Shown: positions 46,181 through 57,670, numbered from the stretch's first letter. The stretch is 64,000 nucleotides of DNA from Blasia pusilla (GCA_050084515.1 CM114272.1:46190001-46254000); one strand, 5' to 3'. Numbers and translations: made by a program. Notes: a model not told the origin generated them from the sequence alone.

Positions 46181-48120
46181 TCATTGAGGATTTGCACAAA
46201 ATCAACTTTTCTAGATGGCACATGCCAATAACACTCATCAAGCTCAATTGTGTTGATGCACACATAGAGAAGAGGGGACATTGCTTATTGCAAATACTCT
46301 CATTCTTCCAGTTATTCTTGATTGCTTTGGACTTTGTCGTAGATTCCAACCTCTACTTCCTCTAGCTTTACCTTGAAGCACTCCCAACCTTAAGATTTTC
46401 AAGCAAAAGACTAGGTCAAGTCCCAAAGACTCAACAGGTTGAGTGTTCCGTAGGTATTCGAGAAATTGCCAAGTGCTAATTGGGTCGAGTCTTCCCAAGT
46501 ATGTACCATCTCCCTAGGAATCCTCTTCCCCAGGCCCAACTAATCTCCCCAAGTTGCTTGCTTGTACCCTAAACTTGAGCAAGTAAGGAGGAAGAGTGCC
46601 CCTCCCCCCTCCCCCCCCCCCCGTCGTGATCTACGCATCGACGCTTGACCAATTATACATCAAAATGGCTTGGTGGACGCTTCTTGCAGATTGTGCAAAT
46701 CTCAGCTCCCCAAATGCATCTCAGAGCTTGGACCCACATACCATGGGTCTTATGGCTAGTGTTTGCCTTGACTCAGTATTTGGCGTCTCATGATTGTCTA
46801 TTCGCCTATTGTGTTTATTAACTAGTCTCGTGGCGTCTTGCCCATTTTGACTACTCACATGTTCATGGCTTCTTGCCCTAGATTGGATGCTTGGTTCCAA
46901 GGTCTCATAAATTTCCTTTTCCCTTGTGAGTAGTTACTCACAAGACACATGCACATCTCGACTAGTTTTAGTCCTACGGTCAATTTTGCCATCGTTCGAC
47001 TAGCTAGTCTAGGTTCTGACTTTGGTAGGTCACACCAAGGTCTTTCCTCCTTGGATCCATGGTCTTTCCTCATGACTCTCTTCTTGGGTCCCCGCTAGAA
47101 TGGGCGCCATAGACTCGAGCATAGACTTAGCTATTTGCAATAGACTTCCTCATTCTTCTCTACTAGGTGTGCCAAATTATGTATGCGCATGAGGAGCCCA
47201 TTGATGCAAAGGGTATCCATATAGTGGAGAATAAACAAAAAGACATGATGTGATTAGAGAAGAGGTAGCATTGATGGATCGTATTGCGGGGTACACCGTT
47301 AGGAAAGAGCAACTATATGTCCTACCTTCTACTATACAAGCAACCTTTCGTCAAAGAGATGATCTTGTTATGCCTGTCACGTCTTTTAGCATAGATCGGC
47401 GAGATCTAGTAGAACGCCTTCAGAGATACTGGAGGATAGCCTCAAGAGCTCTAGGATGACATGCTGAGGCCACAAGTAACCTAAGAGAGCAGGTTTCCCT
47501 TTCGTTTCGGCTCATTTGGAGCCATGTAGAGAAACTTACTATTTTAGGTAAGTTTATATTTGGAGTATAGTTTACTTTACACTTTTGGAAGTGGCCCTTC
47601 ACCCGCTATAGCAAGTCAAGAGCCAAGGAGGTGACCTGCGAGCATAGATTACCAAGGAGAGAGCTTGGGAGAAGGAAGGGGATATACCTCCAAGAGAGAG
47701 AGCTTGAGAGCTCATTCTCTCTTTGTTGAACCTCTTAGCATTAGTCGGCGGAGTTATGGTCCTCCTTGCCTTGTGTGTGTAACCCAAGCCTCTCATTAGG
47801 AAAGTGGGTTTGGTTTGACATGAGAGAGAGTGCACACCATGGAAAGCTTGGTGTGAGAGTTGATGTGAGATTTCTTCGATTTTACAAGATTTTACAATGG
47901 AGATATTTTGGTACTTCTCATCTCGTTGTTTGGATGCCATGAGTTAGCATGGGATCGTGCCTGATTGTGTGTATGCTCGATGACAACGATGTATGTTGTA
48001 TATCGATGTGTATGCGCACGATATGCCTCTAAGTGGATTTTTGATATTGGGTGATATGGGGATTGTTGATCCAACATATTCTGACTTGGTATGTTGGACA
48101 ACATATAATAAGGTTGTGTG
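46181..48120. other. No clear gene; poly-C tract
   Basis: No recognisable protein. A C-rich run (CCCCTCCCCCCTCCCCCCCCCCCC) occurs at about 46600-46622. A 69-codon plus-strand frame at 47250-47459 (DRIAGYTVRKEQLYVLPSTI) has no known family. AT-rich and probably retroelement debris upstream of the gypsy RNase H at 48.12 kb. Confidence 0.45.
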
Positions 48121-48427
48121 GCTGAAGCAAGAAGAGGAATCTATGAGTTAATTAATGTTATGGATGTGGGACTAATGGATTTATTCCTTTTGCAATAGAA
48201 GCATTTGGGCAGTTACTTGCGTGGTGGGCTCTGTTCTTGCAACAATATGATTTCCAAGTGGTGCATAGACATGGGACGCTCAACCATGATGCAGATGGTT
48301 TAAGCCGTAACCCATGCCCAAGTCAGCGAGATGCAACTGGAGCTCGTTGGCATAGAGAGAGTGATGAGGAGATGATGGAAAGATAGCAAGCGTTAGCCTA
48401 TTTAGGCTTGTTGGCTATGGAGAGCCA
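48121..48427 (+). pseudogene. Gypsy RNase H end (plus-strand methyltransferase-class copy)
   Basis: The plus strand reads QLLAWWALFLQQYDFQVVHR, HGTLNHDADGLSRNPCPSQR and GARWHRESDEE, matching the gypsy RNase H tail 'W.l.LqqydF.vvhr.G..N.dADgLSRnp'. It is cut at 48427 by the chromovirus LTR and appears to resume at 56137, where sequence homologous to the segment between RNase H and integrase continues (DPKDGKEMTCDRDIH versus DPKVGDGGTDQRDIH in the 13.6-kb element). This shows a nested insertion. Confidence 0.75.
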
Positions 48428-49288
48428 GTGTCATGTGCCTACTCTCCTTGAATGTTAATCTTTGTTGTTGCGGAAGCGCGCGTTCAATAAGACATGCTCT
48501 CAACGCTGATCTGCATCCAAACATGCACTCATGTTAGTCGGGTCTAGATCAATCAGCGGTTCTAACTTATCGAGTTCTCAACTTGGCCTCTCATCAAGCT
48601 CAACCTTCCTAGTTTCATGGTTTACAACACACACAAGTTTTTTGATTTCCAACGCCCGACTCTCGTTCCATCCCGTGCCCTTGAGACGCCATTTGGTGCT
48701 CAAAGTGGAGTTCATGTTCCAAGACTTCTTAGAGAGACTCCCCCTTACTAGTACTTTTGGGCATCCCTGCCCTCCCCTTAACTTTAGGAGAAAGACAGTC
48801 GAGCCCCTCAGATTGGCCCTCAACGCCATTGCTCTCATAGTTGTTTTTGGCCAATATCGTAGCTTGTACTTATGCATTTGTTGAGATCTTTGGTGCGTTG
48901 GAAGCATCTCAAAATAAGCTTTCCAAATCGCTCTTACTTATCTCGAATGCATCTTGGGACCAAACGTTATGGTCCAAAACACAATGAAAATCCCCAAACA
49001 TTAGTCGTGTTCTAAAATTTAGGAACCAGTGGTTCTCACCTCTTTGGCAACCAACCTTCCAAGACTCAACTCATCTCAAGTCTTGGTTCACGTTTGGTCT
49101 AGGTTTCCTTGTCGTGACCAAAAATGCATGAAACACACAACTTTGTCCCGCGTTTGTCTCTTAGAATTTTCCAAGAGACCTTTCCAAAAGCCTCTCGAAA
49201 GCGCGATCATCGTAGCGTGAGTCCACAAGAGTTTTGATGTTTCGCTTGGAGTGTATTTGGTGTTTGTTTGGTTATGAGGGTCGTGACA
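48428..49288 (-). repeat. Left (3') LTR of the chromovirus
   Basis: 861 bases, starting TGTCATGTGCC and ending CGTGACA on the plus strand. Copies of its parts occur at 53835-54032 and 55510-56136. The G-rich polypurine tract next to 49289 fixes the inner end. Confidence 0.9.
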
Positions 49289-49301
49289 CTCACCCCTCCT
49301 T
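49289..49301 (-). promoter_or_regulatory. Chromovirus polypurine tract
   Basis: On the minus strand AAGGAGGGGTGAG is directly followed by the LTR start TGTCACG. This is the standard primer site for plus-strand cDNA synthesis. Confidence 0.8.
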
Positions 49302-49990
49302 AGAAGGTTGATGTCCTCATCAACGCAAACCTTTTTAATGTTAAGTTCTGGGAAGCCGACCCCTTAACATTGAATCGCGTTCTGGTAGCTAACCTGCAAT
49401 TCCTCTTTTGGCTTAAGTCTTAGGTTGTCGCTTGCAACACTTAGATTTCTTAGCTTTTCCACATCAATCAGCTTCGACGTGTTCTACAAAACTAATCTAA
49501 ACTATCAAAATAAACTCACTAAGTTTGCAACCTAACACTTCATTTACTCACTATTTGTAAACAACTACGTGTTTACCTAGCCAATTCATACTACTTTTGG
49601 ATTACTCATATTCTACTTATGCGCGTCACTAAGTTCACTCAAGCATCATGAATGAATGAGATCACAAAAAATCCCAAGACAGACTAATATGCCCCATTGA
49701 CATTAGGGGGAGCCCAAATGTTAGTACTTCAACACTTGGTCTTGATCTAGATGCCTTATCCAAATACAAGCTCTCACCTCAAATACTCATTGTTTTGCCT
49801 CTTTGACCTACATCCTAAGCATATGAAGAACTACTCATTGCCATGCACTACCATTCTCAAAATCACAATCACTAGCACCAAATCTCCAAATCCATGCATT
49901 CTTTATTGCAACAACTAAACTTTTCTAATTACAACGGATTATCAGCCCAAGCTTCCTGGTCACAAGTTATGTCCTTTGCTTCACCATGTA

Positions 49991-50458
49991 CTAACGTATA
50001 TGCCTATCATTCATCCATTTGAAGTCTCGCAATGCCTCTTGTGCATGTTCAAGATCTGCCACTGCAATCCAAGTCGGCTCTTTCACATGGTAGCCTTTCC
50101 ACTTGACCAAGTACTTGTACTTAGTGGCTCTACGTCTGGAATGCAGAACGGTCTCCGTCTCGAACTCTGGTTCCTCATTTTTTATGACCGGTTGGGATCT
50201 CAACACAATTCTTTGCTCTGAACACACATTGTCTTGAAGACACTTCTTCAATAATAACATATGGAAAGTCGGGTGAATCTTGAACTCGTTTGGCAGTTCC
50301 AATGTATACATATCCTCAAACGGCTTTTCTTTGATCACATATAGTCCAAAATACTTGGCTGAAAATTTCGCGGATAATTCCTTCGGAAGAGTGAGGTTCT
50401 TTACACTCAACCACACTTGTTCTCCAACTTGGCCCCAACTCTTGTTAGCATGCTTCAT
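49991..50458 (-). pseudogene. Chromovirus integrase C-terminus and chromodomain
   Basis: A 155-codon open frame: QVWLSVKNLTLPKELSAKFS, KYFGLYVIKEKPFEDMYTLE and HPTFHMLLLKKCLQD (the integrase C-terminal 'GPf.i....g..ayrL.LP....iHpvFHvs.Lk' module), then KYKYLVKWKGYHVKEPTWIA, AVADLEHAQEALRDF. The last part is a chromodomain with the aromatic Y..KWkGy....TWe cage, except that the usual E after W is I/A. Chromodomains direct integration to heterochromatin marks. The frame is intact, but the upstream pol is not. Confidence 0.9.
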
Positions 50459-50615
50459 GTATCTTAGTTGAGCCTTGGCAAGACTTCTTCTTGCTCACTC
50501 TTGTCGTTCTTGCATTTCCACTAACAAAAAATCTGCCGTTTCTTGACGAGTGTGTGCCGATGTAGGGCCCCTCAAAAGGCCACGTCAAGAGGCCCTTCTG
50601 GTTCTTTTTGATAGG

Positions 50616-50870
50616 TTAGAAGAAACATAGATTCTTCAATTGCAGAATGCTTGGTGGAGTTATAACAAAATACTCATCCATACTTAGCCACTTTGCCCAA
50701 CCTTTTTGGTCCCCACTCACGTAATTCCTTAAGTACTGGTTCACGACCGAGTTTACTTTTTCCGTTTGCCCATCCGTTTGAGGATGGAAGGCACTACTAA
50801 AGTTGAGTTTGTTCCTGAACCTCATGAATAGATATTTCCAAAAGGCAATGGTAATCTTTGAATCTCAATC
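50616..50870 (-). pseudogene. Chromovirus integrase core fragment
   Basis: The minus strand reads LMRFRNKLNFSSAFHPQTDG and QTEKVNSVVNQYLRNYVSGD, then WAKWLSMDEY: the 'l.fSsAfHPqTDGQtErvN..leqyLR' signature around the catalytic Glu. It continues toward the chromodomain frame with a break between 50.62 and 50.46 kb. The N-terminal part of the integrase is missing. Confidence 0.88.
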
Positions 50871-51063
50871 GGACACAATGCTCCTAGGCAATTTCTTTTT
50901 CCTAAGCTAATTTACTTAATACTTATAAAACTCTATCTAACACTTAACGAGGAAGGAGTTTACACACTGGCTGATTTTACTATACGACATTCACCCCCTC
51001 CAAACCTGCACATCCTCCGGTATGTGCTAAAAATATCGAGACTTCTTGCTATTTTACTCAGAC

Positions 51064-51710
51064 TTATTTTTGTTGTGCCTCTAGACACATTGAATCGAAA
51101 TCAAGAAATCCTTCACGTCTACGGAAAATCTTGACCCTTTTTCCTGCAATGGGCAGCTTGAGAATTATGCCATCTAGTTCACGTAGTTTGTAAGTGGTAT
51201 TGTCAAAAGCAAAGACTACAACGTATGGACCAAACCAACGACGTTCAAACTTCTTAATTGTACTATGTTGGTTGTCGAAGCTATTGTCGTGCACCAAGAC
51301 CCAATCTCCTTCTCTTATAGGCTCCTTCTGAAGTCGATGCGTTTTGTCGAAGCGCTCCTTATTTTTCAACCTTGCTTCCTTCATTTTGACTAATGGTTCT
51401 GCAATATCTTCTTCCCGCCGCTCTAGCTGCTGCATTCAAAGTGCTAGGAGCTCTTCCCTATCGAGCCCATCTTCCCACAGCAAACCCATCCGAGTGAGTA
51501 TATCTCCTTCTTCTAGCATTATCGACTTTTGACATGTCATTAACTCTGTAGGCATGAATCCTGTAAGGGTGTTGTGAGTGGTTCTATCTGCCCATAAAGC
51601 AAATAGAAGCAATCTAGGTCAGTCAGCATAACGATCTCCACACGCCTTTACCAATGCTTGAATGATTGGCGGATGTCCCCTTTCGCTCTTGCCGTTTGCC
51701 TCCGGATTCA
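51064..51710 (-). pseudogene. Integrase C-terminal fragment of a different gypsy element
   Basis: The minus strand from about 51710 gives MNPEANGKSERGHPP, then QALVKACGDRYAD followed by a TGA stop, LLLFALWADRTTHNTLTGFM, and the frame at 51435-51064 with REGDWVLVHDNSFDNQ, KFERRWFGPYVVVFAF and TTYKLRELDG. The 'ALWAdRtt....tG..P.el' and 'gp..v......tY.L.elDG' pattern is gypsy integrase of a family distinct from the surrounding chromovirus. It ends abruptly at about 51711, where copia sequence begins. Confidence 0.8.
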
Positions 51711-52170
51711 TGGAGGTGATCGATATTCCACATTTGGTTATTCATTTACTTTGGGAAGTGCAGTTATAAGTTGGGCTTCAAAGAAGCAACCTACACTTGC
51801 TTTATCTTCAATAGAGGCTCAATATAAAGGAGCAACCAATAGAGCATGTGAGGCGGTGTGGCTTCATCGATTACTTGTTGAGATTGGTGTTAGTAACTTA
51901 GGACCTAGTGTAATATATGTAGACAATATTAGTAGCATCAAGCTTGCTAATAACCCTGTGTTTCATGCTCGTACAAAGCATGTTGAGACGCACTATCATT
52001 TTATCAGAGAGAAAGTGCTTGTAGGAGAAATTAATCTTATGTATATAGGTACATATCAAAAAATTACTGACGTCCTTACAAAGGCATTGTCTAGAGATAA
52101 GTTTGAGATGTTTAGAAATGATTTAGGCGTTAGAGATATCGATATGAGCTTAAGGGGGAATATGAAAGAT
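51711..52170 (+). pseudogene. Ty1/copia RNase H fragment
   Basis: The plus strand encodes FGYSFTLGSAVISWASKKQP, TLALSSIEAQYKGATNRACE, AVWLHRLLVEIGV, VIYVDNISSIKLANNPVFHA, RTKHVETHYHFIREKV and ITDVLTKALSRDKFE. These are the copia RNase H landmarks 'S..isWkSkkQ..valSStEAEY', 'DN..ai.la.npv.h.RtKHI....HfiRe', 'q.aDilTKaL'. EAEY is EAQY here. The open frame starts inside the preceding gypsy fragment (51658), so the first ~18 codons are not copia. A copia-type polypurine tract (TAAGGGGGAA, 52151-52160) follows the coding end. Confidence 0.92.
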
Positions 52171-52560
52171 TGAGTTATAGTCAAGCTCATGAGACACGTG
52201 AACTGCTACATTTGGTACTCACACGAAGTAGGGAAGCTTAATCTTGGCTAGTCAGTTAAGCACGATTATCTTAACTAGGGTTAGTTAATCACAGTTAGTC
52301 TAACTCGAGACTATGGTTAAGATTAGGGTTAGGGTTGCTTGTACATACCCTATATAATTGAGAAGGGGACTTGCCTCCACTCATTTTTTCTCTCATTGCA
52401 AATTTTGTTCTCCATGGTGGTGTGAGTGTGAGAGCCATTTTCCACCAATTATGCTTCTTTAGGAGTTTTCCACACATATTGTGTTGGAAAACTTGGTGGT
52501 CCTATCTGTGAGAGGTTTCACTATTACCGATAAGTTCTTGACGTATGTGCGGTAAAACTA
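52171..52560 (+). repeat. Probable 3' LTR of the copia fragment
   Basis: It starts TGAGTTATAG just after the polypurine tract and ends near 52560, where chromovirus RT resumes on the minus strand. It contains a TAACTAGGGTTAG...TTAGGGTTAGGGTT stretch and a TATATAA box-like sequence near 52352. No second LTR is present to confirm the right edge. Confidence 0.55.
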
Positions 52561-53568
52561 GACCGCTCCAATGAACTTCCTTATCCCCTTCATAGTGGAA
52601 GGCGGTTCCCATTTGGCAAGCGCGCTTACCTTCTCCATGTGTGGACTCACTCCATTTGCACTAACCACATGCCCCAAGAACGTGATCTTTGTCAAACCGA
52701 ACTCACTCTTGTCCGCATTTGCATACAACTTGTTTGTCCTGAGTTTTTCAAACACCGTCTTCAAATGTCGAGCGTGGTCCTCTAGTATTTTCGAATAGAT
52801 GAGTATGTCATCTATGTAGATGATTACATACTCATTCATCTCCTTATGAAAGATGGCATTCATCAAAGTAATGAAGGTTGGAGGCACATTACATAGACCG
52901 GAAGGCATTACCACAAACTCAAACGAATCGTATCTCGTCCTACAAGCAGTCTTCTCTACATCCGCTTCGGTAATCCAAATATGGCAATATCGTGATTTCA
53001 AGTCAATCCGGCTGAAGTACTTGGCACCTGAAAATTGATCAAAGAGGTCATCCATCTTTGAAAGAGGATAGTTATTCCTTACCGTCACTTTATTTAGCAT
53101 CGGGTAATCAACACAAAGTCTCAACTTTCCATCCTTCTTCTTCTTCTTCATAAAGAGAACAAGCGCTCCATAAGGTGACTTGCTAGTTTGGATGTAACCC
53201 CTTTCTAGGAGTTCACCCAATGGTTTCTTCAACTCTGCAAGTTCCTATTGATTCAACCTATATGACGCCTTTGAAGGTGGTTGAGATCCATGTATCATCC
53301 CTATCTTATGATCAACTGCCCTATGTGCTGGCAACTCAGTCGGAAGCTCCTTAGTCAAAATATCTCCAAATTCTTTCACAACTCTTTTGAGTGTTTCAGG
53401 GATTTCCCTTGCAGCTGAGTCATGATCTCTGCATCTCGCGTTTGCATCATCGTCTACTTGTCTCATCAAGCAAAGGAATCCTTCCTCTAACTCGACCAAA
53501 CTCATCCTCGTTATGGCGTTCACCAACTCCGTCTTCCTAGGAACCTCACGAACCAATTTGACATGCAT
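52561..53568 (-). pseudogene. Chromovirus reverse transcriptase
   Basis: Minus-strand RT in order: ELPTELPAHRAVDHKIGMI (53.3 kb), SYRLNQ, a stop, [80 protein letters not shown], the catalytic [10 protein letters not shown] (about 52810), and [17 protein letters not shown]. The order and spacing are full gypsy RT fingers, palm and thumb. A single stop separates the N-terminal part from the 224-codon main frame; otherwise it is well preserved. The RNase H that should follow is replaced by the copia/gypsy insert. Confidence 0.95.
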
Positions 53569-53819
53569 CTATTTTCCGTTTATCAAGACTCTCAACCTCA
53601 AAGGTCTTTGCCTTAGTTCCATCTTATATGTATCCAAGAACGTGTTCCCCAAGAGTTCATTGATTCCGTCCATGTCGCAAACTGGGAAATTCTCCTTCAA
53701 CTCGAATACTCCACTACCCTAAGCCCTAGTCCTAAAACCAACTCTGAGGTCTGGTGGGACTTATATCCCGAAAATCTTGTCCTAATGGGTTGGTCCGCCT
53801 TAGAGGGTCCTAGAGGATA

Positions 53820-53834
53820 AGCTTTGATACCACA
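53820..53834 (-). promoter_or_regulatory. Chromovirus primer-binding site
   Basis: On the minus strand the LTR end CATGACA is followed by TGTGGTATCAAAGCT. It contains TGGTATCAAAGC, close to the usual plant initiator-Met primer site TGGTATCAGAGC. Confidence 0.85.
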
Positions 53835-56136
53835 TGTCATGCGCCTACTCTCCTTGAACATTAATCTTTGTTGTTGCGAAAGCATGCGTTTAGTAGGACA
53901 CGCTGTCAAGGATGATTTGCATCCAAACACGCACTCATGTTAGTTGGGTCTGGATCAATCAGCGGCTCTAACTTGCTGAGTTCTCGACTCGGCCTCTCAT
54001 CAAGCTCAACCTTCCTAGTTTCATGGTTTACAATATATGGAGGTCTTTGAAGACTTGGGACAAACTTTCCGGTTGGTTCAAGAACTTCAAACTGCATTTG
54101 AATGCTTGTAGTGCCCGTATTTTTGAAAATTTGATAGAAAGATAATTTTTGTACAAAATTGTAGTGAAATCTTTACTGATTGAAGAGTGAAGGCTCAAGA
54201 CTGGAAGTAAAGAAGAATGCTTTGTAGAAATTGTGTTGAAGCATGGAAGTGTGGAATTGGGAGAGCTCCGCTGAAGAGACAAGAGAGAGTGAGAGATTGA
54301 GGACTGTCTTGAAGGAATGGGAATTTTTGTAGGAAAGAAGAATGACAGAGAAGAAGTAGGAGAGGCGCGGGTGCTTCATAGCAAAGACTGCAGCGAAGAT
54401 CGCAATACAAGAAGATGGTAAAGACTGTCAACGAAGACCTGTAAAGGACTTCTTCTTTGCGACAAAAGTTCAAAGGGAGTCTTCGTGCAAAGATTGTGAC
54501 CAAAGAACAAAGATCAAAGAGCGAAGACTGTAGATAGTGAACCATCGTGGCGGTTTTGGAAGTTAGAAATGGAAGGGGGCCACGGTTCAGACGGAAGCGA
54601 AAGGGAATCAACATAGAAATTAACCGACTTAGGGGAAATGAAGAGTTGGAAGATTTGAACCATGAGATTGAGAGTTGGAAATGTAGAGGGAAGTAGAAAG
54701 GCCATATAGAAAGAGCCATGACTTATAAAGTGACTATTTAAAGAGTAAAACATAAGAGCAAGGGGTCATTCCTTGCGTCTTGAGTTCCCAACACTCTTGT
54801 TGATTATGTCAGAAGTATTTTTAAGGGATGATCCGAGCCAAAGAGTCTTGTATCCTTTGAAGCTTGTAATACTTTCTAGTTTCCTCCACTCTTTGATGCA
54901 ATAGAATTATCTTCTCTCATTCTTTCTCATATGCGGAGTTGAGTGTCAATCTTATTGGGCTGCTATAGGGATGAGAGTTGAGTCCTTGATTTCAAAATTT
55001 GAGAGGATAATCAGGAAGACCATATGAAAATTTTTAGAAAGTGAGTAACCTACCATGAAAGATTCAGTTCTGAAAGTAGGGTGAGCCGCAACCTTCTTGA
55101 GGTCTCTTTGAGGTCCTTGTTTGAACTTTGGTATCCAAGATTCGCAGGATTCATTTGCTGCACTTGAGAACAGTTTCTTTTGGAGGCAAGAAACCCATTT
55201 TAATCTTTTGTACTATTGAAGACTTAGTCATTGAAGTTATTGAAGTACTTAGTGAAGAAGAAGTTATTCTTTATATTTCTTATAAACCCTCTCTTTGCTT
55301 AGGAAACACTGATCTCTTGGGAACAAACTTAATACTTTGCGATTAAGAGAGACCCTTTTCCGTGAGTTGTACATTACAATGCTTGGCGGTTCCGACTCTC
55401 CAAGGGACATCCAATGAGTCCCTAGCCGCGAGTCATGAAAATGAATTGTGGGTGGAATCCAAGTGTGGCTTACAAAGTCCACTCCTTTGGATCACGTTTG
55501 GGTGTCGAGTTCCAATGCCAAACTCTCATTCCATCCCGTAACCTTGAGACGACGTTTGGTGCTCAAAGTGGATTTTGTGTTCCAAGACTCCATTGAGAGA
55601 CCTCCCCTTACTAGTACTTCTGGGGATCCCTGCCCTCCCCCTAACTTTAGGGGAAAGAAAGTCGGGCCCCTCAGATTGGCCCTCAACCTGATTGCCCTGA
55701 CAATTTTTTTGGCCAATATTGTAGCTTGTACTTATGCATTTTTTGAGATCTTTGGTGCGTTGGAAGCATCTCGAAAGAATCTTTCAACTCGCCCTTATTT
55801 TTCTTGAACAAATCTTGGGACTAAACATTATGGTCCAAAACACAGTCAAAATCCCCAAACACCAGTCGTGTTTCAAAACCGGTTCTCACCTCTTTGGCAA
55901 CCAACCTTCCAAGACTAAACTCATCTCAAGTCTTGGTTCACGTTTGGTCTAGGTTTCCTAGTCACAACCATAAATGCTTGAAACACACAACTTTTTTCCG
56001 CGTTTCGTCTCTTGGACTTTTCTAAGGACATTTCCAAAAGCATCTCCAAAGCGCGATCATCGTAGCGTGAGTCCACTAGAGTTTTGATGTTCCGCTTGGC
56101 GCATATATGGTGTTCTTTTAGTTATGAGGGTTGCGA
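53835..56136 (-). repeat. Right (5') LTR of the chromovirus, split by an insertion
   Basis: Two parts match the left LTR: 53835-54032 (ends TTCATGGTTTACAA) and about 55510-56136 (TTCCAATGCC onward). About 1.48 kb of foreign sequence lies between. The outer end has decayed: GTTATGAGGGTTGCGA against GTTATGAGGGTCGTGACA on the left. Confidence 0.85.
54033..55509 (+). mobile_element. Insertion in the LTR, a repeat also present inverted at 62.75-64 kb
   Basis: 54.1-55.378 kb is repeated in reverse orientation from 62752 to the window end. The shared terminus is GAGTTGTACATTACA (ends 55378), mirrored as TGTAATGTACAACTC at 62752. Such TG...CA ends suggest an LTR of more than 1.2 kb. Repeated GAAGACTG/AAAGACT motifs are scattered through it. 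No coding domain is seen. The other end is not resolved here because the second copy runs off the window. Confidence 0.65.
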
Positions 56137-57345
56137 TTTCTAGAGTGTCCAAACTCTGATGGCGAGGTCTAATGGGGAGTCCTTAGATCCAAAGGACGGT
56201 AAGGAGATGACATGTGACCGAGATATTCACTAGGATGGAGTAGTCTTGGAGTACACTTGCCTTCTGGTTGCGGGAGCATAGTGGATGCTAGAGAGTGGGA
56301 TCGGATCCTACAGCGAGCTAGATGGTTTTGGTGGGAAGGGACATATGTGTTGCAAGTTTGGGAGGATGGTAGAGTACGTGTAGTGCCTCATCCTTCAAAG
56401 AGAGCACGTTTGGTGTGTCATGCCTACGAGGAGTTGGGTCATTTTGGAGTGGAGCGGACGTATAGCTTGCTCTAGAGACAGTATGGGTGGTGAGGCATGC
56501 AAATTGACGTTCAACAGTTTGTTGCTAGGTGCATGGTGTGTGATCGGGTCCGGGCATCGTTCAATTCTCCGACTCCATAGTTGCATCTACTTCCAATCAT
56601 GGGTTTAGGTTATAGATGGAGTTTGGATTTTGTAGGACCTATACCTTTGACAAAGCGCCATAGTCGTTATGTGTTGGTGATGATTGAACACTTCTCAAAG
56701 TGGATAGAGTTGTTTGCATTTCCTGGAAAAGTAAGTGAGAGAGTAGCATATGCCTTCCTAGATCGAGTGATGAGTCATTATAGTGCTCTAGCTGAGGTGT
56801 TGACAGAATACGATATAGATTTTTACGGGGAGTTTCAAGCCTTGTGTGATCAAGGATTGATCAACCATCGCACTGCTTCGCGAGATCATCTTGAGGCAGA
56901 TGGACTAGCGGAGAGGGTTATGCAGAGAGTGAAGAGGTTTACACAAGTATGGCTTGCAGGGAGGTCATCTACGAGATTGGGACCTCCAATTTCCGTGGTT
57001 GGCGAGGGGATACAGATTCAACATGCATGCATCCTTAGTGCCTTTCTCACCGTACTTGCTAATTTATGGCCGAGAGCCGGATTTACCTATAGCAATTCGT
57101 CAAGATACTGGTCAGGTGTTGGACCTTGATGACCCTGATGTAGGGATGCAAGCATGTTCTCACAGGGCTAAGTTGTTTCGGAGAGTGATGCCCAAGGCGT
57201 TTGAGAACTTGGTGATTGCGCAACACCGGGATATATTGAGGTATGCGACTATTCAGGGAGTTGGATATCGACCTACTATCAAGAGGTTTCATCAAGGAGA
57301 CTATGGATACTTGTAGCAGATGGCACTCATGACGTTGGATGTGAT
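56137..57345 (+). pseudogene. Gypsy integrase, plus-strand copy of the methyltransferase-class family
   Basis: The plus strand reads RILQRARWFWWEGTYVLQVW, EDGRVRVVPHPSKRARLVCH, AYEELGHFGVERTYSLL, a stop, RCMVCDRVRASFNSP, WSLDFVGPIPLTKRHSRYVL, IEHFSKWIELFAF, EVLTEYDIDFYGEF, SRDHLEADGLAERVMQRVKR, and in the next frame YGREPDLPIAIRQDTG, LFRRVMPKAFENLVIAQHRD and GDYGYL. It is much alike the integrase at 12.5-13.7 kb on the minus strand. D and E catalytic segments are visible. It ends at about 57345 without the PHD region. Confidence 0.9.
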
Positions 57346-57589
57346 GTTGTGCGCATACACATCGCTACACAATCCAGATCACTGGTCACATCTACACACC
57401 ACACAACTCCAATCTTCCCCAACATACGGGTAGATCCACACATAAACAAACTATACTCACACATATACAAAGGGACCCCACAACCGCCCCCCTAGCTGGA
57501 AGTTGGGTCCCCCAAACTCCATATAGTAAACACCTATATACCCGACATGATCTCCTATCCTATACACATCTAGCACCATCCATGTCGTC

Positions 57590-57670
57590 ATCCTCGCAAC
57601 ACTGCCATATTGTAGCAAACCTCCATATTGATCCCTCCAAAGAGATCTAACACTCTTGTACCCTGCTCCA
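57590..57670 (-). pseudogene. C5-methyltransferase motif I remnant
   Basis: The minus strand reads QGTRVLDLFGGINMEVCYNM, with the D of DLFGG at 57647-57645, matching VLDLFGGIS of the 16.4-kb copy. The frame stops about 13 residues beyond the motif and no PCQ or ENV block follows. The upstream protease and gag of the same family support the identification. Confidence 0.7.

Larger units (their letters stand above)
48428..56136 (-). mobile_element. Chromovirus (Ty3/gypsy) with both LTRs, nested in an older gypsy
   Basis: The left LTR (48428-49288) and right LTR (53835-about 56136, interrupted) share TGTCATG starts and long matching stretches. On the minus strand a primer-binding site TGGTATCAAAGC (initiator-Met type) lies right after the right LTR (about 53832-53821), and a polypurine tract AAGGAGGGGTGAG (49301-49289) lies right before the left LTR. 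RT lies at 52.56-53.57 kb, integrase and chromodomain at 49.99-50.87 kb. The middle of pol is replaced by other gypsy and copia fragments. Confidence 0.88.

Noticed and set aside
52310-52340. TTAGGGTTAGGGTT as a telomere-type tract
   Set aside because: It is only about 20 bases long and sits inside the presumed copia LTR; too short to claim an interstitial telomere.
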